Shown here in pieces: positions 43,201-52,064 of a stretch of 64,000 nt of DNA. The stretch is from SZUA-444 sp965226565 (GTDB taxonomy: Bacteria > Bacillota > Clostridia > Oscillospirales > Ruminococcaceae), in contig CBDDDI010000004.1 in assembly GCA_965226565.1 (NCBI GenBank), forward strand, positions 248,001-312,000, read 5' to 3'. A program made the position numbers and the translations under genes. Within the stretch, counting starts at the first letter, position 1; every line of letters begins with the position of its first letter. The notes under the pieces are model-generated. The model made no database searches. It was not told the origin of the DNA and saw only the letters and a program-made list of their open reading frames with translations.

Positions 43201-46200
43201 AATCTTGAACTTTTTTAATTTTACGTCTTTTCATCATAACTATAATAATAATAACAAGTGTAATTAAAACAGCAGCAGAAATTATTATAATAATAACAAT
43301 ATTTGAAAGACCAACATTTTTTGTATTTTGAGCAAGAACAATCATTGAAATTCCTTCAACATCTACAGAATCTTTACAAGTTTTCAACACTTTTGTTCCA
43401 GCATTTTGATTATCAACAAATACATCCCATTTACCATGAGGAAGATTTACTTTTTTAGCCTCTTTATTTGCATTATACACAACAACAATCTTACTAGACA
43501 AATCATTATTAGCATTATTATTTATTGTATAACCAACCATATTTTTATCTAAATCATCCATAAATTTAAGATTGTCATTTACTTCATTAGCAGTAACCAT
43601 TCTTAAACCAGAATGAGCATTTCTAAATGCAATTAAACCTTTATAATATTCATAAACATCTTTATATTTTGTTTTTCTATCCCATTTTATACTGTTTGTG
43701 AAATCAGATGATTTATAACTATTATGATCAAAAACTTTGCCTGTTTCATCTTTTGGTTTAGTTCTTAAAAAATCTTGACCAAGTTGTAAAAATGATACAC
43801 CTTGAGATGTTAAAACAACACCTGCAGCTAATTTATCCATTTTAATTCTATCTTCTTCAGAATCATCAGCATTTGATGTAGCAAGTCTATCCCACAATGT
43901 CATATTATCATGAGCTTCTGCATAATTAACTGATTGATACGGATATTTAGCCCAAGCACCTAAAGAATATGTAACTTGTTCATAATCAATTTGACTATTT
44001 TGTATTGCTCCAACAACGCCAAATTTTATCCATTCTTCTTTGCCTTCAGCTCCACTTATAAATCCTTTTTCTGTGTCTTGGAAAACACTACCTTTTAATC
44101 CATCACGAATATCATCGCTAAATGCACCAACACCATCAATCTTTTTAATATTCTTTTTATAAGCTGTCAGCTCTTTGTCATAACCAATGTTTCCACCAGT
44201 CCAGCCTTCACCATATATAATTATAGATGGATCAATTTTGTTTACTTCTTCACGAATTTGTTTCATTGTTTCTATATCATGTATTCCCATTAAATCAAAA
44301 CGGAATCCATCAATATGATATTCTTTCACCCAATGTAAAATACTATCAACCATGAATTTTTTAACCATACTTCTTTCAGAAGCAGTTTCATTACCACAAC
44401 CTGATCCATTAGAAAATTCGCCTTGTTCGCTTGTTCTATAATAATATCCTGGAACAATCAAATTAAAATTAGAATCAGCTGTTTTTCCTGTATGATTATA
44501 AACAACATCCATAATTACACGAATATCATTTTTATGAAGCGCTTGAACCATTTCCTTAAACTCTTTTATTCTAACTTCACCTTTTGTAGGATCAGAAGAA
44601 TATGAACCTTCTGGCACATTATAATTTTGTGGATCATAACCCCAATTAAATTGAGGTGTATCAAGTTTTGATTCATCTACTGTGTAATAATCATAAACAG
44701 GTAAAAGCTGAACATGAGTCACTCCTAAATCTTTTAAATGATCTAGACCAGTAGCAAGACCATCTTTATTTTTAGTTCCCGCTTCTGTTAAACCAAGATA
44801 TTTACCTTTATTTTTAATACCACTGCTCTTATCAATAGAAAAATCTCTTACATGAGTTTCATAAACAATTGCATCAGAATAATTTTTAAATTTAGGTTTC
44901 TTATCGTTTTTCCAATCCATAGGATTAGTTTCATTTAAATCTATAACCATAGCTCTCATTCCATTAACTCCAACTGCTTTCGCATATGGATCAACAGCCT
45001 CGTTTGTAGTGTCACCAAATGTCACGCTATGTGTATAGTATTTGCCTTTTAAGTCTTCTTTAACTTCAAGAACCCAAGTTCCATTGATATCTTTTTTCAT
45101 ATCAACTGTTTTGATTAAATTATCTCCACTGCCTTCTTTATATAAATTTAAGGCAACTTTATTTGCAGTTGGTGCCCATAATCTAAAAACAGTTTTATCT
45201 TTTTCATACTTCGCTCCGAGATCATTTCCCCAATATGTAAACATTTCACTAAATGATTCAGTTTTATATGCATTACCAATAGTTACAATCTTTTTGCCAT
45301 ATTTCTCATGAGATATTGTATATACTTTATCCAATGCGATATCTTCATTAAAAATTAACAAAGCACTATTAACTTCACCTTGTTTTTCAACAACAAGATT
45401 TTTTGATTCTAATTGTTTACCTTCATTATCTTTTATAACAAAATCTTTTTCAACATCTTTTTTTCTTGAGTCAAAAGTACTTGTCACAGAAAATGATATA
45501 CTTCTTAAACTATCAATTTTTGCTGTTGTAAATTTATCAGATAAATCAACTTTACCTTTGTCATAAAAAATTTCAGGATTGTCTTGAACTAAATATATCT
45601 CAACAACTCCAGCTTCATTTTTCTTTGAAGTTTGAACAAATCTATCTTGATCACCATCTCTAGCTTCCCAATCATTAAGTTTTACAATAAAACCAAATTC
45701 ATCTACATCAGCAGCTCCAGGAAGAACTGTCTCACAAACAACTCCGTAATCATCTGTTCCATTAAATTCAACTGTTGAACCATCTTTATCTTTAGGCCAA
45801 AGCCATAAATTCCAACCATCATAATCTTTTCCAAAACGATAATAATGTATTTTAACTTTTAATCCAGCAGAAGCATCAGCACTCTTACTTGGCTTTTCTT
45901 TAACACTATTTAAATCATAAGGCTTCGCTCCTTCAGGCGCAGTATTTTTAACTTTTTTATCACCTTGTGTAAGCCATATTTCAGCAAAACCATCTTTTAT
46001 CTCAATAAATCTATCTTCTTCAATATCTTTTTCTTCCCAATCACCTTTTCTAACAATAAAGCCAGCCTTAGTAATCTCATCTGTAGATGTGACAATCGCA
46101 ACTTTTCCGTAATCATCTTTTGCTAGAAAATCATACTGTTTTCCATTTCCTTCTTCAGGCCAAAGCCATAAATTCCAATCATCATAATTATCCTCACTTC

Positions 46201-46321
46201 TGTTATAATGAACAATTATTGTTGTATTATTTTTAGCACTTACAAATGATGATTTAGGTACATAATTAACTAATGAAATAATCATTATAAATGCAAAAAA
46301 TAACGATAACCTTTTTCTCAT
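43199..46321 (-). CDS. Cell-surface type I pullulanase with C-terminal membrane anchor
   Basis: 1040 aa. Signal peptide at residues 1-29; two CBM41-type alpha-glucan-binding modules (about 34-140 and 155-255, each with YDDWNLWLW or YDGWNLWLW); an Ig-like linker; CBM48 (from about 365); the GH13 barrel with FNWGYDPQNYNVPEGSY (near 560), VVYNHTG (near 607), GFRFDLMGI (nucleophile Asp near 675), YGEGW (acid Glu near 703) and EAHDNMTLWDRL (near 805). A final membrane helix (about 1008-1032) is followed by MMKRRKIKK, so the enzyme is tethered instead of carrying LPXTG. It debranches pullulan, starch or glycogen. Confidence 0.95.
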   Translation of the reverse strand: MRKRLSLFFAFIMIISLVNYVPKSSFVSAKNNTTIIVHYNRSEDNYDDWNLWLWPEEGNGKQYDFLAKDDYGKVAIVTSTDEITKAGFIVRKGDWEEKDIEEDRFIEIKDGFAEIWLTQGDKKVKNTAPEGAKPYDLNSVKEKPSKSADASAGLKVKIHYYRFGKDYDGWNLWLWPKDKDGSTVEFNGTDDYGVVCETVLPGAADVDEFGFIVKLNDWEARDGDQDRFVQTSKKNEAGVVEIYLVQDNPEIFYDKGKVDLSDKFTTAKIDSLRSISFSVTSTFDSRKKDVEKDFVIKDNEGKQLESKNLVVEKQGEVNSALLIFNEDIALDKVYTISHEKYGKKIVTIGNAYKTESFSEMFTYWGNDLGAKYEKDKTVFRLWAPTANKVALNLYKEGSGDNLIKTVDMKKDINGTWVLEVKEDLKGKYYTHSVTFGDTTNEAVDPYAKAVGVNGMRAMVIDLNETNPMDWKNDKKPKFKNYSDAIVYETHVRDFSIDKSSGIKNKGKYLGLTEAGTKNKDGLATGLDHLKDLGVTHVQLLPVYDYYTVDESKLDTPQFNWGYDPQNYNVPEGSYSSDPTKGEVRIKEFKEMVQALHKNDIRVIMDVVYNHTGKTADSNFNLIVPGYYYRTSEQGEFSNGSGCGNETASERSMVKKFMVDSILHWVKEYHIDGFRFDLMGIHDIETMKQIREEVNKIDPSIIIYGEGWTGGNIGYDKELTAYKKNIKKIDGVGAFSDDIRDGLKGSVFQDTEKGFISGAEGKEEWIKFGVVGAIQNSQIDYEQVTYSLGAWAKYPYQSVNYAEAHDNMTLWDRLATSNADDSEEDRIKMDKLAAGVVLTSQGVSFLQLGQDFLRTKPKDETGKVFDHNSYKSSDFTNSIKWDRKTKYKDVYEYYKGLIAFRNAHSGLRMVTANEVNDNLKFMDDLDKNMVGYTINNNANNDLSSKIVVVYNANKEAKKVNLPHGKWDVFVDNQNAGTKVLKTCKDSVDVEGISMIVLAQNTKNVGLSNIVIIIIISAAVLITLVIIIIVMMKRRKIKKVQD

Positions 46322-46492
46322 AATTTAACTCCTTTACTTAAACTTATAAAAAATATTATACAAAATTTGTATGTAAAATATATGAACAACAAAAAATATA
46401 ACCTAGTTTTGTGCACTATTCACATTAAAAAGATTAATTCGACAAAAAAACAATTTGTTTTTATTATATAAATATAAAAATAACAACCTATT

Positions 46493-46517
46493 TTGTCATT
46501 TTGCACAATAATGACAA
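46493..46517. promoter_or_regulatory. Candidate operator upstream of the pullulanase gene
   Basis: TTGTCATT (46493-46500), 9-nt spacer, AATGACAA (46510-46517). It is an exact dyad 172 nt upstream of the start codon and does not match the CcpA cre consensus. Confidence 0.4.
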
Positions 46518-46582
46518 TTAAATCATATTCTCACTATTTCCAAGAAAAACGAATTAATAAAATAGAAATAATAATTTATCAA

Positions 46583-46622
46583 AACAAAAAAACACTGATT
46601 TAATAAACTAAACCAGTGTTTT
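46583..46622 (-). terminator. Rho-independent terminator of pyrG
   Basis: On the minus strand AAACACTG pairs with CAGTGTTT, with further pairing of GGTTTA and TAAATC inside, followed by TTTTTGTTTTG. Confidence 0.85.
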
Positions 46623-46678
46623 CTTTATAAAATTATATATTTTATGTACCTTAAGGATTTTAATATCCTTAAAAAAAT

Positions 46679-48277
46679 CTATTTATTTTCAACAGTTGCT
46701 CTAATGAAATCCTTAAATAATTTATGAGGTCTATTTGGACGAGATTTAAATTCAGGATGGAATTGTGCTCCAACAAACCAAGGATGATCTTTTAACTCAA
46801 CAATTTCAACTAAATTATCATCAGGTGACATACCAGATAAAACTAATCCAGCTTCAGAAAGTTGTTTTCTAAAAGTATTGTTAAATTCATATCTATGACG
46901 ATGACGTTCATAAATTAAATCTTCACCATAAATTTCTCTTGCCTTAGTACCTTTTATAAGTTTACATGGATATAAACCTAGTCTCATTGTGCCACCTTTT
47001 TCAGTGACATCTTTTTGCTCTTCCATAATATCAATTACAGGATATTTCTCTTCTCCAAATTCAGAAGAATTAGCATTTTTAAGTCCTGCAACATTTCTAG
47101 CGAATTCAGAAACAGCCATTTGCATTCCTAAACAAATTCCAAAGAAAGGTATTTTATTTTCTCTAGCGTATTTAATAGCTTCTATTTTTCCTTCAATACC
47201 TCTATCACCAAAACCACCTGGAACCAAAATTCCATCACAATCTCCAAGCTCTTTTTCAGCAGTTTCAGGAGTAATATTCTCAGAATTTATCCATTTTATA
47301 TCAACACTAGCAGAATTAGCAAAACCTGCATGTCTTAAAGCCTCTGCAACTGAAAGATAAGCATCAGGCAAAGCAACATACTTACCAACAAGACCAATTG
47401 TTGCAACTTTTTCAGTATTTTTTTGAGATTCAACCATATCAGCCCATTCTGCTAAATCAGGTTTTTTATTATCAAGACCTAATTGTTCACAAACAGCATC
47501 AGCAAGTCCTTCTTCTTCAAGCATCAAAGGAACTTCATATAAAGATGGAGCTGTAAGATTTTGAATAACATCTTTTGAACGAACATTACAGAATAAACTA
47601 ATTTTTCTTCTCATATCTTCTGGAATTTCTTGTTCACTTCTTAAAACCAAAATATTAGGTTGGATACCTAAACTTAGTAATTCTTTAACAGAATGTTGAG
47701 TAGGTTTTGATTTTAATTCATTAGAACCATAAATATATGGAACAAGTGTAACATGAATAAAAATAGCGTTGTTTCTTCCAACTTCAATAGCAGCTTGTCT
47801 AATAGCTTCTAAAAAAGGTGTACTTTCAATATCACCAACAGTTCCGCCAATTTCAGTGATAACAACATCAGAATTTTTTTCTTTTCCAACTCTATAAACT
47901 CTATCTTTAATTTCATTTGTAATATGAGGAATAACTTGAACAGTTCCGCCAAGATAATCTCCACGACGTTCTTTATTCAAAACATTCCAATATATTTTAC
48001 CAGTTGTAACATTAGAATTTACTGACAAATTTTCGTCAACAAATCTTTCATAATGTCCAAGATCAAGATCAGTTTCTGCTCCATCATCAGTAACAAAAAC
48101 CTCACCATGTTGATATGGACTCATAGTTCCAGGATCTACATTAATATAAGGATCAAATTTTTGAAGTGTAACCTTGTATCCTCTTGCTTTTAACAATCTA
48201 CCTAAAGATGCGGCTGTTATACCTTTTCCAAGACCTGATACAACTCCACCTGTGACAAATACGTATTTAGTTGACAT
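46679..48277 (-). CDS. pyrG: CTP synthase
   Basis: 532 aa. Synthetase domain GGVVSGLGKGITAASLGRLL (residues 10-29) and DPYINVDPGTMSPYQHGEVF; glutamine amidotransferase domain with FFGICLGMQMA (nucleophile Cys near 380) and the late His/Glu in GAQFHPEFKSRP. It aminates UTP to CTP. The leader after the promoter (48347-48375) has no attenuator hairpin and no GGGC start like the Bacillus reiterative-transcription system. AAGGGAG precedes the ATG. It ends in a strong terminator. Confidence 0.97.
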   Translation of the reverse strand: MSTKYVFVTGGVVSGLGKGITAASLGRLLKARGYKVTLQKFDPYINVDPGTMSPYQHGEVFVTDDGAETDLDLGHYERFVDENLSVNSNVTTGKIYWNVLNKERRGDYLGGTVQVIPHITNEIKDRVYRVGKEKNSDVVITEIGGTVGDIESTPFLEAIRQAAIEVGRNNAIFIHVTLVPYIYGSNELKSKPTQHSVKELLSLGIQPNILVLRSEQEIPEDMRRKISLFCNVRSKDVIQNLTAPSLYEVPLMLEEEGLADAVCEQLGLDNKKPDLAEWADMVESQKNTEKVATIGLVGKYVALPDAYLSVAEALRHAGFANSASVDIKWINSENITPETAEKELGDCDGILVPGGFGDRGIEGKIEAIKYARENKIPFFGICLGMQMAVSEFARNVAGLKNANSSEFGEEKYPVIDIMEEQKDVTEKGGTMRLGLYPCKLIKGTKAREIYGEDLIYERHRHRYEFNNTFRKQLSEAGLVLSGMSPDDNLVEIVELKDHPWFVGAQFHPEFKSRPNRPHKLFKDFIRATVENK

Positions 48278-48346
48278 AATTACTCCCTTTCAATGACAAC
48301 ATCTATTTAAAATTATTAATTAACTACCATTTATGCATTACTTATC

Positions 48347-48375
48347 ATTTTACTCTCAATTCTAAAAAAAATCAA
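48347..48375 (-). promoter_or_regulatory. Predicted sigma-A promoter of pyrG
   Basis: On the minus strand TTGATT (48375-48370), 17-nt spacer, TAAAAT (48352-48347). The leader to the ATG is about 63 nt. Confidence 0.75.
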
Positions 48376-48392
48376 TAGTTTTTTTAACCATA

Positions 48393-49508
48393 TTATAAAT
48401 ACTTTATATCTGTTATTCGTGAAATCATCACATATAACGGAGAAAATCTATTTGTAAAATAATCTGAAATTTTTGATGACATATACAATGGAAAATCTTT
48501 CTCTTCACTTATTTTCATTTTTAAAGCTACACAAGATCCTTCATATTGTTTTGTTGAAACATATAACTGCGCTCCAAAAGTCTTACAAAACAATCTAATT
48601 ATATCCGCGTCTAAAAAAGAATCTCCATTATCTTTAATATCTTTATCATTATTTTTATATCCATATATTTCAAAACAATTTTTGATATTTTCTTCTGACA
48701 TTCCACTTCCATTATCAGAAATAGTTATAAACGCATGATTTTTAATTTTCTTAACAGCAATATCAACTATTTTCTCTTCTGAAATATTATTTCCAATTGC
48801 ATGAGAAATCAAATTCATAAAAGCAACAATTAATCTATCTGCATCAACATCAACAAATATATCTTCATCACATTTAAATGTGATTTTAACATTTTCTTTG
48901 CGAAGCAAACTAATCATATATGTTGATATATCTCCTAAAAAATCTTTGAGATTAACTGTAGTTACTTTATGCATATTATAAGCATATTTAGTAATTTCAG
49001 TAGGATTAGTAATAGCAGCTAAAATTCTATAGCAATTATTAACAGTGCTATTTATAAACTTCATCTCATTATACATATCATTTTCTTCAAGAGAATTTTG
49101 TAATAATGTTGAACTACTTAAAACTCCACTAATTTCAGCTCTTATTTTTGAAAATAATTCAACTTGTAAATCAGCATAATCTTTATGCAAATAATTTCTT
49201 CTCAAATCTTCAATTTCTACAAATCTTATTGTATAACCAAACTGATTTCCTTCTTCAACAACTGGATAATATACACAAGTATAATTCTTATTGTTTAAAG
49301 TTATAGTAGAAACATGCTTATTTAGATCAATAAAATCCTGTTTATTTTTTGTTATTTTAAGTTGTTTTTTTATTAAAATCAAATTCTCTTCATTAAATAA
49401 TTCTGAATCAGTGTGCCACATTAAATCTAAATTCATATCAATAATAATAATTTGCAAACAAAGCATATCGCTTGCTTTAGAAATTTTTTCTATTTGTGAT
49501 AGATTCAT
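48393..49508 (-). CDS. Cytoplasmic histidine-kinase-like protein lacking a phosphoacceptor His
   Basis: 371 aa from ATG 49508 (AGAGGTGA 7 nt upstream). No membrane helix. Residues 1-105 look PAS-like (IIIIDMNLDLMWHTDSELF, then YTCVYYPVVEEGNQFGYTIRFVE). The coiled helix that should be the dimerisation domain reads LFSKIRAEISGVLSSSTLLQ (119-138) with no His where HExxxP is expected. The ATPase domain has an N-box around MNLISHAIGN (231-240) and a G1 box SDNGSGM (264-270); the G2 part is degenerate (FLDADIIRLFCKTFG). No response regulator is adjacent. It may bind ATP without His autophosphorylation, or act on a partner. Confidence 0.8.
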   Translation of the reverse strand: MNLSQIEKISKASDMLCLQIIIIDMNLDLMWHTDSELFNEENLILIKKQLKITKNKQDFIDLNKHVSTITLNNKNYTCVYYPVVEEGNQFGYTIRFVEIEDLRRNYLHKDYADLQVELFSKIRAEISGVLSSSTLLQNSLEENDMYNEMKFINSTVNNCYRILAAITNPTEITKYAYNMHKVTTVNLKDFLGDISTYMISLLRKENVKITFKCDEDIFVDVDADRLIVAFMNLISHAIGNNISEEKIVDIAVKKIKNHAFITISDNGSGMSEENIKNCFEIYGYKNNDKDIKDNGDSFLDADIIRLFCKTFGAQLYVSTKQYEGSCVALKMKISEEKDFPLYMSSKISDYFTNRFSPLYVMISRITDIKYL

Positions 49509-49550
49509 TAACACTTCACCTCTAACGTTGGTATATGCAAAACTTATTTA

Positions 49551-49579
49551 ATTATAATTCAAAAAAAGGTAAAAGTCTA
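49551..49579 (-). promoter_or_regulatory. Predicted promoter of the kinase-like gene
   Basis: On the minus strand TAGACT (49579-49574), 17-nt spacer, TATAAT (49556-49551), about 42 nt ahead of the start codon. Confidence 0.6.
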
Positions 49580-49752
49580 TTGCTTTTTAATGAATTTTAC
49601 GTTTTTATACAATTATAACGGATTGCACAAATATAAAGTATAATTACGGTTATATTATGTGACTAAAATTCACATAATACAGTTATCTAATTAATCGATT
49701 TTTGTAGACTCTTAAAAAAATAATATGAAAAGTTAATTTTTTATCAAAGTGC

Positions 49753-49781
49753 TTGCAAAAATAAAAAAATTGGGTTAAAAT
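49753..49781 (+). promoter_or_regulatory. Predicted promoter of gap
   Basis: TTGCAA (49753-49758), 17-nt spacer, TAAAAT (49776-49781); the start codon is 32 nt further with AGGAGG between. Confidence 0.7.
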
Positions 49782-49813
49782 AATATTAACTTATTATTAG
49801 GAGGAATTATATT

Positions 49814-50845
49814 ATGGCAGTTAAAGTTGCTATTAACGGTTTTGGACGTATTGGACGTCTTGCTTTTAGACAAATGTTTGGTGCAGAAGGTTACGAAGTT
49901 GTTGCTATTAACGATCTAACAGATCCTAAAATGCTAGCTCATCTTCTTAAGTATGATACAGCACAAGGTGGTTACTGTGGAACTATTGGACAAGGTCTTC
50001 ACACTGTTGAAGCTGATGATAATTCAATCACAGTTGACGGTAAAAAAATCACTATCTACGCTATGAAAGACGCTAAAGATCTACCTTGGGGTAAAATTGG
50101 TGTTGACGTTGTTCTAGAATGTACAGGTTTCTACTGTTCAAAAGCTGCATCACAAGCTCATATAGATGCTGGTGCTAAGAAAGTTGTTATTTCTGCTCCT
50201 GCAGGAAACGATCTACCAACAGTTGTTTACAGCGTTAACGAAGATGTTCTTAAAGCTGAAGACACAATTGTTTCTGCTGCTTCTTGCACAACAAACTGTT
50301 TAGCTCCAATGGCTAAAGCTCTTAACGATTTAGCTCCAATCCAAAGTGGTATTATGGCTACAATCCATGCTTACACTGGTGACCAAATGATTCTTGATGG
50401 TCCACACAGAAAAGGTGATTTAAGAAGAGCACGTGCTGGTGCTGCAAACATCATTCCTAACACAACTGGTGCTGCTAAAGCAATTGGTCTTGTAATTCCA
50501 GAACTTAACGGAAAACTAATTGGTGCTGCACAAAGAGTTCCAGTTCCAACAGGTTCAACAACAATTCTAACAGCTGTTGTTAAAGGTTCAAACATCACTG
50601 CTGATTCTATCAACGCTGCTATGAAAGCTGCTGCTTCAGATTCATTTGGTTACAACGAAGACAAAATCGTTTCTTCAGATGTAATTGGTATGCGTTATGG
50701 TTCACTATTTGATGCAACACAAACAATGGTTGCTGATCTTGGTAATGGTTTATACCAAGTACAAGTTGTTTCATGGTATGACAATGAAAATTCTTACACA
50801 TCACAAATGGTTAGAACAATTAAATACTTCGCTGAATTAGCATAA
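49814..50845 (+). CDS. gap: Glyceraldehyde-3-phosphate dehydrogenase, type I
   Basis: 343 aa. NAD-binding INGFGRIGRLAF (residues 7-18) and the catalytic Cys in SAASCTTNCLAPMAKAL; HAYTGDQMILDGPHRKGDLRRAR and the C-terminal SWYDNENSYTSQMVRT are canonical. It oxidises GAP in glycolysis. Codon use differs from the neighbours, with more C-ending codons (AAC, ATC, TTC, TAC), as expected for a very highly expressed gene. It stands alone, with no pgk or tpi next to it, between a promoter and a terminator. Confidence 0.97.
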   Translation: MAVKVAINGFGRIGRLAFRQMFGAEGYEVVAINDLTDPKMLAHLLKYDTAQGGYCGTIGQGLHTVEADDNSITVDGKKITIYAMKDAKDLPWGKIGVDVVLECTGFYCSKAASQAHIDAGAKKVVISAPAGNDLPTVVYSVNEDVLKAEDTIVSAASCTTNCLAPMAKALNDLAPIQSGIMATIHAYTGDQMILDGPHRKGDLRRARAGAANIIPNTTGAAKAIGLVIPELNGKLIGAAQRVPVPTGSTTILTAVVKGSNITADSINAAMKAAASDSFGYNEDKIVSSDVIGMRYGSLFDATQTMVADLGNGLYQVQVVSWYDNENSYTSQMVRTIKYFAELA

Positions 50846-50857
50846 GTTATATTTATT

Positions 50858-50890
50858 AAAAACACCTACTTTTTAGTAGGTGTTTTTTTT
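50858..50890 (+). terminator. Strong terminator of gap
   Basis: AAACACCTACT (50860-50870) pairs perfectly with AGTAGGTGTTT (50875-50885) with a long T-run. It may also stop minus-strand transcription after udp. Confidence 0.92.
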
Positions 50891-50900
50891 ATGCAAATTT

Positions 50901-51632
50901 TTATTTTCTATCTAACTCTATCAAATTTTTAATTGCTCCACATGCAACTTCAATATTTTTATTTATATCTGTATTTAAAAACGACATTATCGCACCAGCT
51001 CTACAATCTCTTATTGAAGAAATCACAAAAATAGCTGCTGCTTCCATTTCGCTAGTCATAACATTGCTCATTTCCCACGCTTTCCATCTTCCATTAAGCC
51101 TATCACATGCTGGCATATTGTTAGGTTCATGTTGACCATAAAAAGAATCTTTTGTTTGAGTTATTCCTTCTGCAAAATTATATCCAAGTGATTTTGAGCT
51201 TTCAGCTAAAGCTTGAATAACATGTCTATTAGCAACTGCAGGATATTCTATTGGAACATAATGAATAGTAGTTCCTTCATCTCTTACTGCAGCAGTATTT
51301 ATAACACCATCTAAAGTTTGGTCTTTAGATTTTTCACAAATTCTGCCTGCAGTTCCTACTCTTATAAAAGTATCAGCTCCACATCTTATAAGCTCTTCAA
51401 CAGCAATAGCTGTAGATGGACATCCCATTCCTGTTGATGTTACAGAAACCTTTTCTCCGTTTAAAAAGCCCGTCCATGTTTTGTGTTCACGATTATGAGC
51501 AACAAGTTTAGCATCATCAAGAAACTTAGCAATTTTATCAGTTCTAAAAGGATCACCTGGCAAAAGCACATATCTACCAACATCACCTTTTTGACATTTT
51601 ATATGATACTGTTTTCCATCTTTATCAATCAT
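50901..51632 (-). CDS. udp: Uridine phosphorylase-type nucleoside phosphorylase
   Basis: 243 aa. NP-I fold: VLLPGDPFRTDKIAKFL (phosphate loop, residues 22-38), STGMGCPSTAIAVEELIRCG (about 66-85) and RVGTAGRI; the C-terminal MTSEMEAAAIFVISSI supplies the ribose-binding Met-Glu pair. It cleaves uridine with phosphate to uracil plus ribose-1-P. It is the last gene of the deo run; GGAGG precedes the ATG and lies right after a 9-bp hairpin that spans the cdd stop codon. Specificity for uridine over other nucleosides is by similarity only. Confidence 0.9.
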   Translation of the reverse strand: MIDKDGKQYHIKCQKGDVGRYVLLPGDPFRTDKIAKFLDDAKLVAHNREHKTWTGFLNGEKVSVTSTGMGCPSTAIAVEELIRCGADTFIRVGTAGRICEKSKDQTLDGVINTAAVRDEGTTIHYVPIEYPAVANRHVIQALAESSKSLGYNFAEGITQTKDSFYGQHEPNNMPACDRLNGRWKAWEMSNVMTSEMEAAAIFVISSIRDCRAGAIMSFLNTDINKNIEVACGAIKNLIELDRK

Positions 51633-51656
51633 TTTAAAAACCTCCTAAACCAAATT

Positions 51657-52061
51657 TTATTTTGGTTTAATAATCTTAGGCATCAGCTGACTTAAAGTCA
51701 TTATTTCAAAATCATCTTCAGTCTTTGCAACAATTATTTTAAAATCTTTTTCATCACAAAATTCAATCATAACTTGTCTACAAACACCACAAGGATAAAA
51801 GAAAATCCTCTCTTCCTGATTTTCTTTATATCCTACTATAGCAATAGCTTCAAAATTTCTTTCTCCTTCAGAAATAGCTTTAAAAAAGGCTGTTCTTTCT
51901 GCACAATTTGTTGGAGAATAAGTTGAATTTTCAATATTACATCCTTTAAAAACTTTTCCATTTTGACACAATAAAGCAGCTCCTACTTTATAATTAGAAT
52001 ATGGTGAATATGCAAATTCAGCAGCTTCAAAAGCTTGTTTTATCAAATCTTTATCTGTCAT
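51657..52061 (-). CDS. cdd: Cytidine deaminase
   Basis: 134 aa, homotetrameric type. SPYSNYKVGAALLCQNGKVF (residues 18-37) with GCNIENSTYSPTNCAERTAFF carrying the first zinc Cys and catalytic Glu, and YPCGVCRQVMIEF with the other two Cys. It converts cytidine and deoxycytidine to uridines, feeding the downstream udp. AAGGAG lies at the deoB stop, 3 nt away, so translation is coupled. Confidence 0.95.
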   Translation of the reverse strand: MTDKDLIKQAFEAAEFAYSPYSNYKVGAALLCQNGKVFKGCNIENSTYSPTNCAERTAFFKAISEGERNFEAIAIVGYKENQEERIFFYPCGVCRQVMIEFCDEKDFKIIVAKTEDDFEIMTLSQLMPKIIKPK

Positions 52062-52064
52062 AAA

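Larger units (their letters stand above)
46322..46678. other. 357-nt intergenic region between pyrG and the pullulanase gene
   Basis: Very A+T-rich. It holds the pyrG terminator (46583-46622), an inverted repeat (46493-46517), and a second short repeat near 46652-46671. I see no RNA gene and no supported coding sequence. A clear pullulanase promoter was not identified. Confidence 0.7.
49509..49813. other. 305-nt divergent promoter region between the kinase-like gene and gap
   Basis: It holds two predicted divergent promoters (49551-49579 minus, 49753-49781 plus). The remaining 170 nt is A+T-rich with no hairpin, repeat or coding sequence that I can support. Confidence 0.65.

Noticed and set aside
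45042..45311. Long open frames opposite the pullulanase, sigma factor, pyrG and other genes
   Set aside because: They are antisense shadows of well-supported genes, without ribosome sites or recognisable domains.
46383..46472. 29-codon frame on the plus strand upstream of the pullulanase gene
   Set aside because: No ribosome site, low-complexity Lys/Asn composition, no support.
46650..46673. TTAAGGAT/ATCCTTAA hairpin after pyrG
   Set aside because: Lacks a T-tract after the stem on the minus strand; the stronger hairpin at 46583-46622 is the likely terminator.
48278..48392. pyrG attenuator with reiterative transcription
   Set aside because: No GGGC start and no terminator hairpin between promoter and start codon.
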